This document shows, one piece after another, positions 1 through 8,757 of a DNA stretch of 31,384 nucleotides; position 1 is the stretch's first letter, and the number at the start of each line of letters is the position of its first letter. The translations under genes were made by a program, and so were the position numbers. The notes beneath the pieces were generated by a model. It saw only the letters and a list, made by a program, of their open reading frames with translations, did not search any database and was not told where the DNA came from. The stretch is taken from assembly GCA_045578305.1 (NCBI GenBank), contig JAZNKA010000029.1:1-31384 (forward strand). Reading direction: 5' to 3'. This DNA is from SIG440 sp045578305. Its GTDB lineage: Bacteria > Bacillota > Clostridia > Monoglobales > Monoglobaceae.

Positions 1-747
1 GAGCGCCTTATTGCCTTTTGCAACAATTCGGGGCCGCTTTTTATTGTGTCGGTAATCGGCATCGGCATCTTTGGCGATGCTTCTTTGGGCAAATTACTTT
101 ACATATCGCATCTTTTTTCTGCCGTCCTGACAGGAATCATCTTGCGAAGCTTTGCAAAACCACCTCTTGATTCGCCAAAGCTTCTTCCCAAATCGTTACC
201 CGAAAAAACAGAAAAACCGCTTCTTGCAATCGGTGCGGTTATGGATTCTTCTGTTTTTAACATTCTTAAAATTTGCGGATTTGTGATATTCTTTTCGGTC
301 TTTGCAAAAATGCTGCCCCAAACCCGTCTTTTGCCGTTTGTCCATTCCGCTTTGGAAATAAGCGGCGGAACGGCAGAAATTGCAAATTCCAGCCTTGAAT
401 TTTCTCTTAAACTGGCTCTTATATCTTTTTTTATTGCCTTTTCGGGTGTTTCGGTGCTTCTTCAGGTGTGTGCCGTCACAAGCAAGGCAGGGCTCTCGCT
501 GAAGCCATACTTCTGTGGCAAGCTCCTCCAGGGCGTGCTTTCGTTTGTAATTACCAAAATTCTGGCTTCAAGGCTGACTCCGACTTTGGAGGCATTTGCA
601 AAAAGCACCGCTTTTGAGGCAGCTTGCTCCCCTTGCGATGCTTTTGTTTCTTCGTTATTTATGATTTTGTTTGGTCTTTTTGTCCTTGCCGTTCTGCTTT
701 TGTTTATAAAATCGGCATTTTGGGGGCAAAAAACTTTTCGCCATTAG
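1..747 (+). CDS. ylbJ: Sporulation membrane protein YlbJ/SpoVV-like, C-terminal part (5' end outside window)
   Basis: The frame is open from the first base, so this is the C-terminal 248 residues of a longer gene; the GTG at 46 is internal. The protein is strongly hydrophobic with several membrane segments. Near the start of the visible part is the motif FCNNSGPLFIV followed by a Gly-rich stretch (VIGIGIFGD), as in the gate-type (nucleoside-recognition-like) fold of YlbJ. In Bacillus subtilis YlbJ (SpoVV) sits in the outer forespore membrane and moves dipicolinic acid from the mother cell into the intermembrane space. The family is about 400 residues, so roughly 150 are missing here. It ends in a 4-base stop-to-stop overlap with the convergent carboxypeptidase gene. 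The family call is fairly firm; the transport role is inferred from the family. The spoVA genes for the next transport step lie about 22 kb away in this window. Confidence 0.75.
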   Translation, partial: ERLIAFCNNSGPLFIVSVIGIGIFGDASLGKLLYISHLFSAVLTGIILRSFAKPPLDSPKLLPKSLPEKTEKPLLAIGAVMDSSVFNILKICGFVIFFSVFAKMLPQTRLLPFVHSALEISGGTAEIANSSLEFSLKLALISFFIAFSGVSVLLQVCAVTSKAGLSLKPYFCGKLLQGVLSFVITKILASRLTPTLEAFAKSTAFEAACSPCDAFVSSLFMILFGLFVLAVLLLFIKSAFWGQKTFRH

Positions 748-2087
748 TATTTGGGCGGATTATACCTGCTTTGTCTGCGCCTTTTGCGCTTGCTTTTTTT
801 GATTGCACGATAGAACCCAATTATAATAAGTCCCACAAACGCAAGCACAAGGGCAAGAGCCGTAAACACTACAAACTTAACCGCCTTGAAGCTCCAAAGC
901 CACTCGAAAAATGTGGAGATAAATCCAAGAAAATGTCTTTTTATTTCAACTGTCGAGCAAAGCTCAACCTCGCCTACCTTTTTGCCCTCGTACAAAAATT
1001 CGGCTTTTCCTATTGTCTGCCCCGAGAAAACCGGTGCATACACTTTTTCGGGAATTTCACACACAACCTCAACTTTTTCGGGGTCGGCGTTTTTGGCAAA
1101 AAGTGCCGCAAGGTCATTCTTTGCCGAAAGCAGAATATGGTCGGTGCCGTCAGCTGCCTGTTTTACCTTTACCTCACCAAAAATCTCGTCGCGTTTTGCA
1201 AGCTGAGTCAGCGCAAAGTCAGTCAATCCGTGTTCCAAAACAGCCTTTGACTCGTTGTGCGAAATCGCTATATCCTCGGCATCAAACACAACTGCTATGA
1301 CCGACTTGCCGTTGCTTTCAGCAGATGACACAAGGCAGTACCCCGCCGCATCGGTTGAGCCGGTCTTTATGCCCGTAGCTTTGTCATAGTAATAATATGG
1401 ATACCGCATCCTTGAAACCAGGTTGTTTGTGTTTATGAAATAGCGCTTGTCCGACATATTTGTTGCCGGAAGATAAATGTGAGCACATTCCACAATGCTT
1501 CGGAACGCATCGTCCTGCATCGCAATTTGCGCAAGATGCGCCATATCCTTTGCGGTTGTATAATGCCCCTCGTCGTGCAGTCCGTGTGGATTTTTGAAAA
1601 CGGTGTTTTCAAGTCCGATTTCTGCCGCTTTTTCGTTCATCCTCTGGACAAACTGCTCGGTCGAACCCGCAATACCCTCGGCAATAACCACCGCCGCATC
1701 GTTTCCCGATGCAATCAAAAGCCCCTCCAAAAGACCTTTCAGGGACATTTTTTCGCCGACCTTAAGTGCAATGCTGCTGCCGTCTGCATCCAAAGTTTTG
1801 AACGCCGCATCGCTCAGTTCAAGCGGCTGTTCAAGGCTGATTTCCTGATTTTTTACAGCATCAAGAGCGACAAGCGCGGTCATAATTTTGGTTGTGCTTG
1901 CCGGATACATCTTTTTTTCAGCGTTCTTTTCATAAAGAACATTACCGGTCTGTGCATCAATCAAAATTGCAGCTGTCGCAGTTATCTGCGGTTTTTCTGC
2001 ATATGTAATATTTATACTGCCGATAATTGTCACGAAAGCCAGCAGACTTGCTGAAAGCATTCGTGCAAAAGCTTTTGTTTTTTTCAT
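744..2087 (-). CDS. D-alanyl-D-alanine carboxypeptidase (PBP5/DacF family, MEROPS S11)
   Basis: Secreted, membrane-anchored enzyme of 447 residues that trims the terminal D-Ala from peptidoglycan stem peptides. The three penicillin-binding motifs are present in order: S64-T-T-K67, S127-G-N129 and K241-T-G243. A signal peptide covers about residues 1-30 (Lys-rich start, ending near TYA). After the catalytic domain comes a beta-rich domain and then, in the last 60 residues, a membrane helix followed by a very basic tail, so the anchor is a transmembrane helix rather than the amphipathic helix of classical PBP5. The ATG at 2087 is preferred over one 17 codons upstream because a GGAGGG ribosome site lies just before it and the signal peptide then starts cleanly. 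It is the last gene of tsaE-tsaB-dac, 28 bases after tsaB. DacF, DacB or DacA cannot be told apart from this sequence alone. Confidence 0.93.
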   Translation of the reverse strand: MKKTKAFARMLSASLLAFVTIIGSINITYAEKPQITATAAILIDAQTGNVLYEKNAEKKMYPASTTKIMTALVALDAVKNQEISLEQPLELSDAAFKTLDADGSSIALKVGEKMSLKGLLEGLLIASGNDAAVVIAEGIAGSTEQFVQRMNEKAAEIGLENTVFKNPHGLHDEGHYTTAKDMAHLAQIAMQDDAFRSIVECAHIYLPATNMSDKRYFINTNNLVSRMRYPYYYYDKATGIKTGSTDAAGYCLVSSAESNGKSVIAVVFDAEDIAISHNESKAVLEHGLTDFALTQLAKRDEIFGEVKVKQAADGTDHILLSAKNDLAALFAKNADPEKVEVVCEIPEKVYAPVFSGQTIGKAEFLYEGKKVGEVELCSTVEIKRHFLGFISTFFEWLWSFKAVKFVVFTALALVLAFVGLIIIGFYRAIKKSKRKRRRQSRYNPPKY

Positions 2088-2115
2088 TATTTCCCTCCGT
2101 TTAGGCGTTTTTTGC

Positions 2116-2823
2116 CTAAGCATTGTTCTTTTTTTCAAGCAAATCCCGTTCGGCTTGCGAAAGTCTTACATAGCTTGGTACAAGCTTGTCATAAGTCACA
2201 CTCTCGCCGTTTTTATATTTTTCGGCGCCGATTTCGGCAACCGCACCGCCCAGATTCATTGATATTGTCTTTGGTGCAAAAAAGGCTTTTTCTCCAAGTG
2301 CGGCTTTGATATCTTCTTCAAACACCAACGTCCCGTCACCCACAAACAAAATGTTTTTGTCAAGCTCTTTAAGCTCGGCAAAAAGGTCCGAAAGAGCCAA
2401 TGCTCTGTCCTCGATCAGTCTTGTCATAACCCCTGATTTGCAATCAAAAAGAGCGTTGTAAACCTGGTCGCGTCTTGCATCAAGAATTGGCGACACAATG
2501 CCGTCAAAAAGCTTTGACGAATATGCAAGTGCCTCCAACGTCGAGACCGCAACACACGGTTTTTTTGCAGCCTGAGCCATTGCTTTTGCGGTTGCAACAC
2601 CTATTCTTACACCGGTAAACGACCCGGGTCCCACAGCCGCCGCAAAAACATCAACATCCGACGGGTCGATTTCTGCCGACTTAAACATCTGCTCAATCTG
2701 CGGCATCATCATTTCGGAATGTGTCTTTTTTCTGTTTACAACTGTTTGTGCAACCAAAACCCGCTCGTCACAAAGTGCTGCGGTTGATGCCATACAGCAG
2801 GTATCTATTCCAAAGGTCAACAT
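2116..2823 (-). CDS. tsaB: tRNA t6A modification protein TsaB
   Basis: Protein of 235 residues with the actin/ASKHA fold of the YeaZ family. It partners TsaD, and with TsaE forms the complex that transfers threonylcarbamoyl to adenosine 37 of ANN-decoding tRNAs. Visible marks are the N-terminal FGIDTC strand, the conserved VGPGSFTGVRIG segment near residue 65 and the following STLEALA helix. Its ATG lies inside the end of tsaE (7-base overlap), so the two are translationally coupled. tsaD itself is not in the window. Length is normal for the family (about 230). Confidence 0.93.
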   Translation of the reverse strand: MLTFGIDTCCMASTAALCDERVLVAQTVVNRKKTHSEMMMPQIEQMFKSAEIDPSDVDVFAAAVGPGSFTGVRIGVATAKAMAQAAKKPCVAVSTLEALAYSSKLFDGIVSPILDARRDQVYNALFDCKSGVMTRLIEDRALALSDLFAELKELDKNILFVGDGTLVFEEDIKAALGEKAFFAPKTISMNLGGAVAEIGAEKYKNGESVTYDKLVPSYVRLSQAERDLLEKKNNA

Positions 2824-3257
2824 TTTGTTTCTCCTGTCTCATCTATTGTTATTCTGCGATAATTTTCGCCCAACTCTGCATTTTTCTCGATTTTCACGTT
2901 TATATATCCCCGGGGAAGCACCGCTTCGATATTTTTTGCCCATTCGATGATGCAGACTCCGTCCGAAAAGAAATAATCGTCCATCCAGTCGCAGTCATCG
3001 GGGCTTACATTCTCAAGCCGGTATGCGTCAAAGTGATAAACGGTCATATCGCCGTCATACTGATTTACTATGGTAAAGGTGGGACTTGTCACATTGTCGG
3101 CAACCCCAAGAGCCTTTGCAATCCCTGTCGTAAAGGCGGTTTTACCCGCACCCAAATCGCCCGAAAGAGCAACTATACTGCCTTCTTTCAGGGTTTTTGC
3201 AAATTCTTGTGCGATTTTTGAGGTCTCGTATGCGCTGTGGCTTTCAAAAATTTTCAT
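2817..3257 (-). CDS. tsaE: tRNA t6A modification ATPase TsaE
   Basis: P-loop ATPase of 146 residues that drives the TsaBDE complex through its t6A cycle. The Walker A motif GDLGAGKT is at residues 33-40; SPTFTIVNQY and the YHFDAYRL segment are typical of the YjeE/TsaE family, as is the IIEWAKN strand. The ATG at 3257 is chosen over one 18 codons upstream: it follows AAGGA and GAGGTG sequences, and the longer version would begin beyond the promoter found here. First gene of the tsaE-tsaB-carboxypeptidase operon. Confidence 0.93.
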   Translation of the reverse strand: MKIFESHSAYETSKIAQEFAKTLKEGSIVALSGDLGAGKTAFTTGIAKALGVADNVTSPTFTIVNQYDGDMTVYHFDAYRLENVSPDDCDWMDDYFFSDGVCIIEWAKNIEAVLPRGYINVKIEKNAELGENYRRITIDETGETKC

Positions 3258-3282
3258 ATTGTCCTTCTTCACCTCTTCTTTT

Positions 3283-3311
3283 ATTTTACCTATACTTAAT
3301 ATAAAAGTCAA
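3283..3311 (-). promoter_or_regulatory. Sigma-A-type promoter of the tsaE-tsaB-dac operon
   Basis: Read on the minus strand: TTGACT (3306-3311), a 17-base spacer and TAAAAT (3283-3288), ending about 25 bases before the tsaE start codon. It lies back to back with the dCMP deaminase promoter; the two -35 boxes are only 10 bases apart. Confidence 0.7.
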
Positions 3312-3321
3312 TATAAAACTA

Positions 3322-3350
3322 TTGAATTTTGAGTTAATTTGTTATATACT
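3322..3350 (+). promoter_or_regulatory. Sigma-A-type promoter of the dCMP deaminase gene
   Basis: TTGAAT (3322-3327), a 17-base spacer and TATACT (3345-3350), about 35 bases before the ATG at 3386. Both boxes match the housekeeping consensus at five of six positions or nearly so. Confidence 0.65.
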
Positions 3351-3385
3351 GTATCTATAAACTAAACAAAACGAGGTATACATAT

Positions 3386-3883
3386 ATGGAAAACAAAAGA
3401 GTTGACAAACACAACTACTATCTTGACATAGCCGAAACCGTTATCGAGCGCGGCACCTGCATACGCCGCAACTTTGGTGCAATAATTGTCAAGAACGACG
3501 AAATCGTATCAACCGGCTACACCGGCGCACCCCGAGGCCGTGAAAACTGCTGCACAACCGGGGTCTGCATCCGCGAAAAGCTTGCAATTCCCAGAGGCGA
3601 AAGATACGAGCTTTGCCGCAGCGTGCACGCCGAAGCAAATTGCATAATCAGCGCCTCGCGCCGCGATATGATTGACTCGACACTTTATCTTGTGGGCAAG
3701 GACTATCGCACAGGCGAGCTTGTTGAAAATGCTTCAAGTTGCTCGATGTGCAAGCGTCTTGTCATCAACGCGGGCATAAAACGCGTTGTTATCCGTAATA
3801 CCCCCACCGAATACACCATTGTCGATGTTGAAGAAGAATGGGTAAAAAACGACGAATCGCTTGATGGATTGTTGGGTTATTAA
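3386..3883 (+). CDS. dCMP deaminase family protein (ComEB-like)
   Basis: Zinc-dependent cytidine/deoxycytidylate deaminase of 165 residues, cytosolic, expected to convert dCMP to dUMP for dTTP synthesis. Zinc ligands and the catalytic Glu are clear: H81-A-E83 and C119-x2-C122 (here SCSMC, where PC is more usual). An extra Cys-rich stretch (residues 55-61) lies in the region where the larger dCMP deaminases carry a second zinc site. The GAGG ribosome site and its own promoter make the ATG at 3386 secure. It is a single-gene unit, oriented opposite to both flanking operons and closed by a strong hairpin. Competence-related function (ComEB) should not be assumed. Confidence 0.9.
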   Translation: MENKRVDKHNYYLDIAETVIERGTCIRRNFGAIIVKNDEIVSTGYTGAPRGRENCCTTGVCIREKLAIPRGERYELCRSVHAEANCIISASRRDMIDSTLYLVGKDYRTGELVENASSCSMCKRLVINAGIKRVVIRNTPTEYTIVDVEEEWVKNDESLDGLLGY

Positions 3884-3895
3884 AAACAGCATCTT

Positions 3896-3931
3896 AAAAG
3901 GCAGAAACGAAATCAATCGTTTCTGCCTTTT
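3896..3931. terminator. Bidirectional intrinsic terminator between dCMP deaminase and uvrA
   Basis: A perfect 15-bp stem (3896-3910 with 3917-3931) with a six-base AATCAA loop. The A-rich foot on one side and T-rich foot on the other give a U-run in both directions. It begins 13 bases after the deaminase stop and ends 18 bases before the uvrA stop, so it can serve both convergent units. Confidence 0.9.
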
Positions 3932-3949
3932 TCAATTGTTTTCCGTTTT

Positions 3950-6784
3950 TTATTTCCTCTTCAAAACCTCTTTAAGATACATTCCGGTATATGACTTCTT
4001 GCACTTTGCGACCTCCTCGGGTGTGCCTTGTGCGACAATTTCGCCACCGCGGTTTCCTCCCTCGGGTCCAAGGTCGATTATATAATCCGCCGTTTTTATC
4101 ACATCCAGGTTGTGTTCAATCAAAATCACGGTGTTGCCCGCATCAACCAGTTTTTCAAGCACCTCAATCAGTTTGTGAACATCCGCTGTATGAAGTCCCG
4201 TTGTCGGTTCGTCAAGGATATAAACCGTCTTGCCTGTGCTGCGTTTGCTGAGCTCGGTTGCAAGCTTAACGCGCTGTGCCTCGCCGCCCGACAGCGTAGT
4301 TGACGACTGCCCGATTTTGATATAGCCAAGTCCGACATCAAAAAGGGTCTTTAAGCGGTTTCGGATTTTGGGGATGTTTTCAAAGAATTCAAGTCCCTCC
4401 TCAACCGTCATTTCAAGCACATCATATATATTCTTGCCTTTATACCTTACCTCAAGGGTTTCGCGGTTGTATCGTCTGCCCGAGCAAACCTCGCAAGGCA
4501 TATAGATATCCGGCAAAAAGTGCATCTCTATTTTGATTATGCCGTCACCGCTGCACGCCTCGCATCTGCCGCCCTTGACATTAAAGCTGAATCTGCCCGC
4601 GCCGTATCCGCGCGCCTTTGCGTCGGGTGTTGATGCAAACAGATTGCGGATATCCCCAAAAAGTCCCGTATATGTCGCAGGGTTGGAGCGTGGCGTTCTG
4701 CCAATCGGTGCCTGGTCGATGTTTATTACCTTGTCAAGATATTCAAGGCCGCTGATTTCTTTGTATTTGCCCGGTTTTTGTTTGGCGTTGTTGAGTTCAT
4801 TTGCCAGCACCTTGTATAATACCTCGTTTATAAGCGAACTTTTTCCGCTGCCCGAAACACCCGTTATGCAGGTTGCGGTACCAAGCGGAATTTTGATATC
4901 AATATTTTTAAGGTTGTTTTGCGCAGCTCCCGAAAGGCAAAGATAATTGCCGTTCCCCTTGCGCCGCTCCTTTGGAATCGGGATTTTTTTCTTTCCGCTT
5001 AAGTACAGTCCCGTCTCGGATTCCTCGCACTTTTTGATTTGGTCAACCGTACCCTCGGCAACAACATAACCGCCGTGTATGCCCGCCCCGGGACCGATGT
5101 CTATTATGTGGTCAGCCGCATACATCGTGTCCTCGTCATGCTCCACCACAATCAAGGTGTTGCCCAAATCTCTCAGACGCTTGAGCATCTCAATCAGCTT
5201 GTTGTTGTCGCGCTGATGGAGTCCTATGCTTGGCTCGTCAAGAATATACAAAACCCCCATAAGGCCCGAACCAATCTGGCTTGCAAGCCTTATACGCTGA
5301 GCCTCGCCGCCCGAAAGTGTGCCGCTTGACCGCGACAAAGTCAGGTAGTCAAGCCCCACGCTGACCAAAAAGTTCATTCTTTCACGGATTTCTTTAAGTA
5401 TCTGTCTTCCCACAAGCTCCTCGCGCTCGTTAAGCTGAAGATTTTCGAAAAATTCAAGTCCCTCGGCTATTGACAGCTTCGAAATCTCGTCAATGTTGTG
5501 TCCCTTTATGGTTACCGACAGGCTCTCTTTTCGAAGCCTTGTCCCCTTACATTCGGGGCAGGGCATATTTTGCATAAGCTCCTGAATTTCTTTTTTTGCC
5601 CATTCGGAATTTGTTTCTCTGTATCTGCGTTCTACGCTGTTTAATATACCCTCAAACCTTGCATACTGCTCGCCTTTGGAAAATCTTCGTTCATAGGTAA
5701 GATGCACCTTTTCGCCCTTTGTGCCATAAAGCAAAATATCCATTATCTCAGGGCTCAGGTCTTTGACAGGTGTGTCAAGACTGAATCCGTATTGCTTGGC
5801 AAGTCCACGATAATACATTGCCGCAACGCTGTTTTTGTCGCTGCCGGTCCAGCCATAAACCGCAATTGCCCCCTCGTTTATGCTCTTGGTTTTGTCAGGG
5901 ATAAGCAAATCCGGGTCAAGAATTTCGACACTGCCAAGACCCATACAATGCGGACAAGCACCATAAGGAGTGTTAAACGAAAACATTCTTGGGGTCAGCT
6001 CCTCAAGGCTTATTCCGCAGTCCTCGCAAGCATAATTCTGGCTGAACATCATTTCGCGGTCCTCGTCAGGAAGCTGAATTATCACCAACCCTTTTGCAAG
6101 TTTGAGTGCCGTTTCAATCGAGTCTGTCAGGCGTTTTTCGATTCCTGCCCTGAGAACAAGTCTGTCAACCACAATCTCGATGTTGTGCTTTTTCTGCTTG
6201 TCCAAAACAATCTCGTCACTTGTCGGGTCGTACTGCTCGCCATCCACCCGCACGCGAACAAAACCGTCTTTTGCGGCTTTCTCAAAAACCTTTGTATACT
6301 CGCCCTTTCTTCCTCTTATTACAGGTGCAAGAATTTGAAATTTGGTGTGCTCGGGAAGCTCGAAAACAGCATCTACAATCTGGTCAATGGTCTGCGAGCG
6401 GATTTCTTTGCCGCACTTTGGACAATGCGGAACACCTATTCGTGCAAACAAGAGCCTAATATAGTCATAAATCTCGGTCACAGTACCAACCGTCGAACGC
6501 GGATTTTTGCTTGTTGTCTTCTGGTCAATCGAAATCGCAGGCGAAAGACCCTCGATAGAGTCCACATTAGGTTTTTCCATCTGCCCCAAGAATTGTCTTG
6601 CATAGGCAGAAAGCGACTCCACATACCGTCTTTGCCCCTCGGCATAGATTGTCTCGAACGCAAGCGAAGACTTGCCCGAGCCCGAAAGCCCGGTCAAAAC
6701 AACAAACTTGTCGCGGGGGATTTTGACGTCTATCCCTTTTAAGTTGTTTTCTCTTGCTCCTTTAATCTCAATGTACTTATGCAT
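3950..6784 (-). CDS. uvrA: Excinuclease ABC subunit UvrA
   Basis: Damage-recognition ATPase of nucleotide excision repair, 944 residues. It has two ABC modules: the first Walker A is at 32-39 (GLSGSGKS) and the second in CITGVSGSGKSS. Each has its LSGGEAQR signature and Walker B (DEPSIGLHQRD, DEPTTGLHTAD). Two zinc modules are visible: paired CxxC around CEDC...CPHC and CEAC...CEVC. The ATG at 6784 is preferred over a TTG two codons upstream, because the AAAGG site is then at a normal distance. The gene starts 2 bases after the uvrB stop, a uvrBA order typical of Firmicutes. It is the last gene of the lspA-rluD-radC-uvrB-uvrA string. uvrC is not in the window. Confidence 0.97.
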   Translation of the reverse strand: MHKYIEIKGARENNLKGIDVKIPRDKFVVLTGLSGSGKSSLAFETIYAEGQRRYVESLSAYARQFLGQMEKPNVDSIEGLSPAISIDQKTTSKNPRSTVGTVTEIYDYIRLLFARIGVPHCPKCGKEIRSQTIDQIVDAVFELPEHTKFQILAPVIRGRKGEYTKVFEKAAKDGFVRVRVDGEQYDPTSDEIVLDKQKKHNIEIVVDRLVLRAGIEKRLTDSIETALKLAKGLVIIQLPDEDREMMFSQNYACEDCGISLEELTPRMFSFNTPYGACPHCMGLGSVEILDPDLLIPDKTKSINEGAIAVYGWTGSDKNSVAAMYYRGLAKQYGFSLDTPVKDLSPEIMDILLYGTKGEKVHLTYERRFSKGEQYARFEGILNSVERRYRETNSEWAKKEIQELMQNMPCPECKGTRLRKESLSVTIKGHNIDEISKLSIAEGLEFFENLQLNEREELVGRQILKEIRERMNFLVSVGLDYLTLSRSSGTLSGGEAQRIRLASQIGSGLMGVLYILDEPSIGLHQRDNNKLIEMLKRLRDLGNTLIVVEHDEDTMYAADHIIDIGPGAGIHGGYVVAEGTVDQIKKCEESETGLYLSGKKKIPIPKERRKGNGNYLCLSGAAQNNLKNIDIKIPLGTATCITGVSGSGKSSLINEVLYKVLANELNNAKQKPGKYKEISGLEYLDKVINIDQAPIGRTPRSNPATYTGLFGDIRNLFASTPDAKARGYGAGRFSFNVKGGRCEACSGDGIIKIEMHFLPDIYMPCEVCSGRRYNRETLEVRYKGKNIYDVLEMTVEEGLEFFENIPKIRNRLKTLFDVGLGYIKIGQSSTTLSGGEAQRVKLATELSKRSTGKTVYILDEPTTGLHTADVHKLIEVLEKLVDAGNTVILIEHNLDVIKTADYIIDLGPEGGNRGGEIVAQGTPEEVAKCKKSYTGMYLKEVLKRK

Positions 6785-6786
6785 TG

Positions 6787-8742
6787 TCAATCGCCTTTCA
6801 ATCTGTTTATTTCGTCACGCAGCTTTGCTGCCAGCTCAAACTGCAACAGCTCTGCCGCCTTCTTCATCTCGGCGGTCAGTTCTGCAATAGTTTTTTCAAT
6901 GTTCTCAGGTTCAACTGCCCTTTCCTTCGGCCGTTCTTCGCCATCCTTGACGGTTGCCTCTATTATCTCATAAACGCCCTTTTTGATTGTCTGCGGGGTT
7001 ATGTTGTGCTCGGCATTATATTCTGCCTGAATTTTGCGGCGTCGCTCAGTTTCCGAAATCGCCCTCTGCATCGAGCCTGTGATGGTATCCGCATACATAA
7101 TAACCGTTCCCTCGGCATTTCGTGCCGCACGGCCTATGGTCTGGATAAGCGAAGTGTCCGAGCGAAGAAATCCCTCTTTGTCTGCATCCAGAATTGCAAC
7201 AAGCGACACTTCGGGTATGTCAAGTCCCTCGCGCAAAAGGTTTATGCCCACAAGGACGTCAAAAACACCAAGCCTCAGGTCACGGATAATCTCCATTCTC
7301 TCGATTGTCTCCACCTCGGAATGAAGATATCTTACTTTAACGCCCATATCCTCAAAATATTCGGTCAGGCGCTCTGCCATTTTTTTTGTAAGGGTTGTAA
7401 CAAGAACTCTTTCGCTTTTTTCCACCCTTTTGCAAATCTCGCCATAGAGGTCATCCACCTGACCCTCAATGGGTCTTACCTCGATTTTGGGGTCAAGAAG
7501 ACCGGTCGGTCTGATAACCTGCTCGACCACCTGTGTCGAACGCTCTGTCTCAAACTCTGACGGGGTTGCGCTTACAAAAATAGCTTGATGTATATGGTCA
7601 TAAAACTCGTCAAAATTAAGCGGTCGGTTGTCAAATGCCGACGGCAGCCTGAAGCCATATTCCACAAGATTGGTCTTTCGAGCGCGGTCACCCGCAAACA
7701 TTGCCCTGACCTGAGGAATGGTCACATGTGACTCGTCGACCACCAGCAAAAAGTCCTTTGGCATATAATCAAGAAGCGTAAACGGCGGACTGCCCGGCGG
7801 CCTTCCGCTTATGTGTCTTGAATAGTTTTCTATGCCCTGACAAAAGCCTGTCTCACGAAGCATTTCCATATCATATTTCGTGCGTTCTCTTATGCGCTGT
7901 TCTTCGATAAATTTGCCGTCTTCCTTAAATTCTTCAGCGCGTTTTTCCATCTCGTCCAAAATAGCAGGGATTGCGCGGTCAAGCTTGTCCTTGCCCGCAA
8001 CATAATGCGATGCCGGATAAATAGCACAATGCTTGAGGTTTGCCAAAGTCTCGCCTGTGACCGAGCTGATTTCGGCAATGCGGTCAACCTCGTCGCCAAA
8101 AAATTCGATTCTTATTGCGTTTCCGCCCGAGTATGACGGAAAAACATCAATCACATCACCGCGAACACGAAACTTGTTGCGGCTGAAGTCTATATCGTTT
8201 CTTTCGTACTGTATTTCAATAAGCTTTTTTATCACTTCGTCGCGGTCGGCAGTCCCTCCAACTCTCAACGATACCACCATATTGTTGTAATCAATCGGGT
8301 CGCCAAGACCATAAATGCACGACACGCTGGCAACAATGATTACATCCTTGCGCTCGAAAAGTGCGGCTGTTGCGCTGTGTCTCAGCTTGTCAATATCGTC
8401 ATTGGTCTGCGCATCTTTCTCGATGTAAGTATCCGAATGAGGAATGTATGCCTCGGGTTGATAGTAGTCATAGTATGACACAAAATACTCAACCGCATTT
8501 TCGGGAAAAATCTCTTTGAATTCTGAACAAAGCTGTGCCGCAAGAGTCTTGTTGTGCGCAAGAACAAGTGTGGGTTTGCCCACATTTTTTATTACATTTG
8601 AAATTGTGAAAGTCTTGCCCGACCCCGTGACACCCAGAAGAGTCTGAAATCGGTCGCCCCTAAGAACACCCTGGGTCAGCTTTTCTATTGCCCGGGGCTG
8701 GTCTCCGCTTGGCTTGTATTTTGAAACAACTTTAAAATCCAT
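6787..8742 (-). CDS. uvrB: Excinuclease ABC subunit UvrB
   Basis: Helicase-like damage verifier of 651 residues that receives the lesion from UvrA and recruits UvrC. Walker A GVTGSGKT is at 37-44. The beta-hairpin that inserts into the duplex is recognisable by YDYYQPEAYIP, the DEAD-box equivalent is DESH, and helicase motif VI appears as QTIGRAARN. The C-terminal UVR domain, which contacts UvrC, occupies the last ~35 residues. The ATG has AGAGGA upstream. It lies 15 bases after radC. I saw no LexA-type GAAC-N4-GTTC palindrome just upstream, so any SOS control would have to come from further up the operon. Confidence 0.97.
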   Translation of the reverse strand: MDFKVVSKYKPSGDQPRAIEKLTQGVLRGDRFQTLLGVTGSGKTFTISNVIKNVGKPTLVLAHNKTLAAQLCSEFKEIFPENAVEYFVSYYDYYQPEAYIPHSDTYIEKDAQTNDDIDKLRHSATAALFERKDVIIVASVSCIYGLGDPIDYNNMVVSLRVGGTADRDEVIKKLIEIQYERNDIDFSRNKFRVRGDVIDVFPSYSGGNAIRIEFFGDEVDRIAEISSVTGETLANLKHCAIYPASHYVAGKDKLDRAIPAILDEMEKRAEEFKEDGKFIEEQRIRERTKYDMEMLRETGFCQGIENYSRHISGRPPGSPPFTLLDYMPKDFLLVVDESHVTIPQVRAMFAGDRARKTNLVEYGFRLPSAFDNRPLNFDEFYDHIHQAIFVSATPSEFETERSTQVVEQVIRPTGLLDPKIEVRPIEGQVDDLYGEICKRVEKSERVLVTTLTKKMAERLTEYFEDMGVKVRYLHSEVETIERMEIIRDLRLGVFDVLVGINLLREGLDIPEVSLVAILDADKEGFLRSDTSLIQTIGRAARNAEGTVIMYADTITGSMQRAISETERRRKIQAEYNAEHNITPQTIKKGVYEIIEATVKDGEERPKERAVEPENIEKTIAELTAEMKKAAELLQFELAAKLRDEINRLKGD

Positions 8743-8757
8743 TGTTTTTGTCCTCTG

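Noticed and set aside
2101..2119. TTAGGC/GCCTAA hairpin at the end of tsaB
   Set aside because: A six-pair stem with no U-run in the direction of transcription, and the carboxypeptidase gene follows after 28 bases; more likely incidental than a terminator.
6102..6459. Long open frames on the plus strand opposite uvrA
   Set aside because: They mirror the codon structure of uvrA, have no ribosome site, and the uvrA frame is unmistakable. The same applies to the long plus-strand frames opposite mutS, miaB, dac and malQ.
8743..8757. LexA/SOS box before uvrB
   Set aside because: No GAAC-N4-GTTC-like palindrome was seen in the short gap or just upstream; the gene is internal to an operon.
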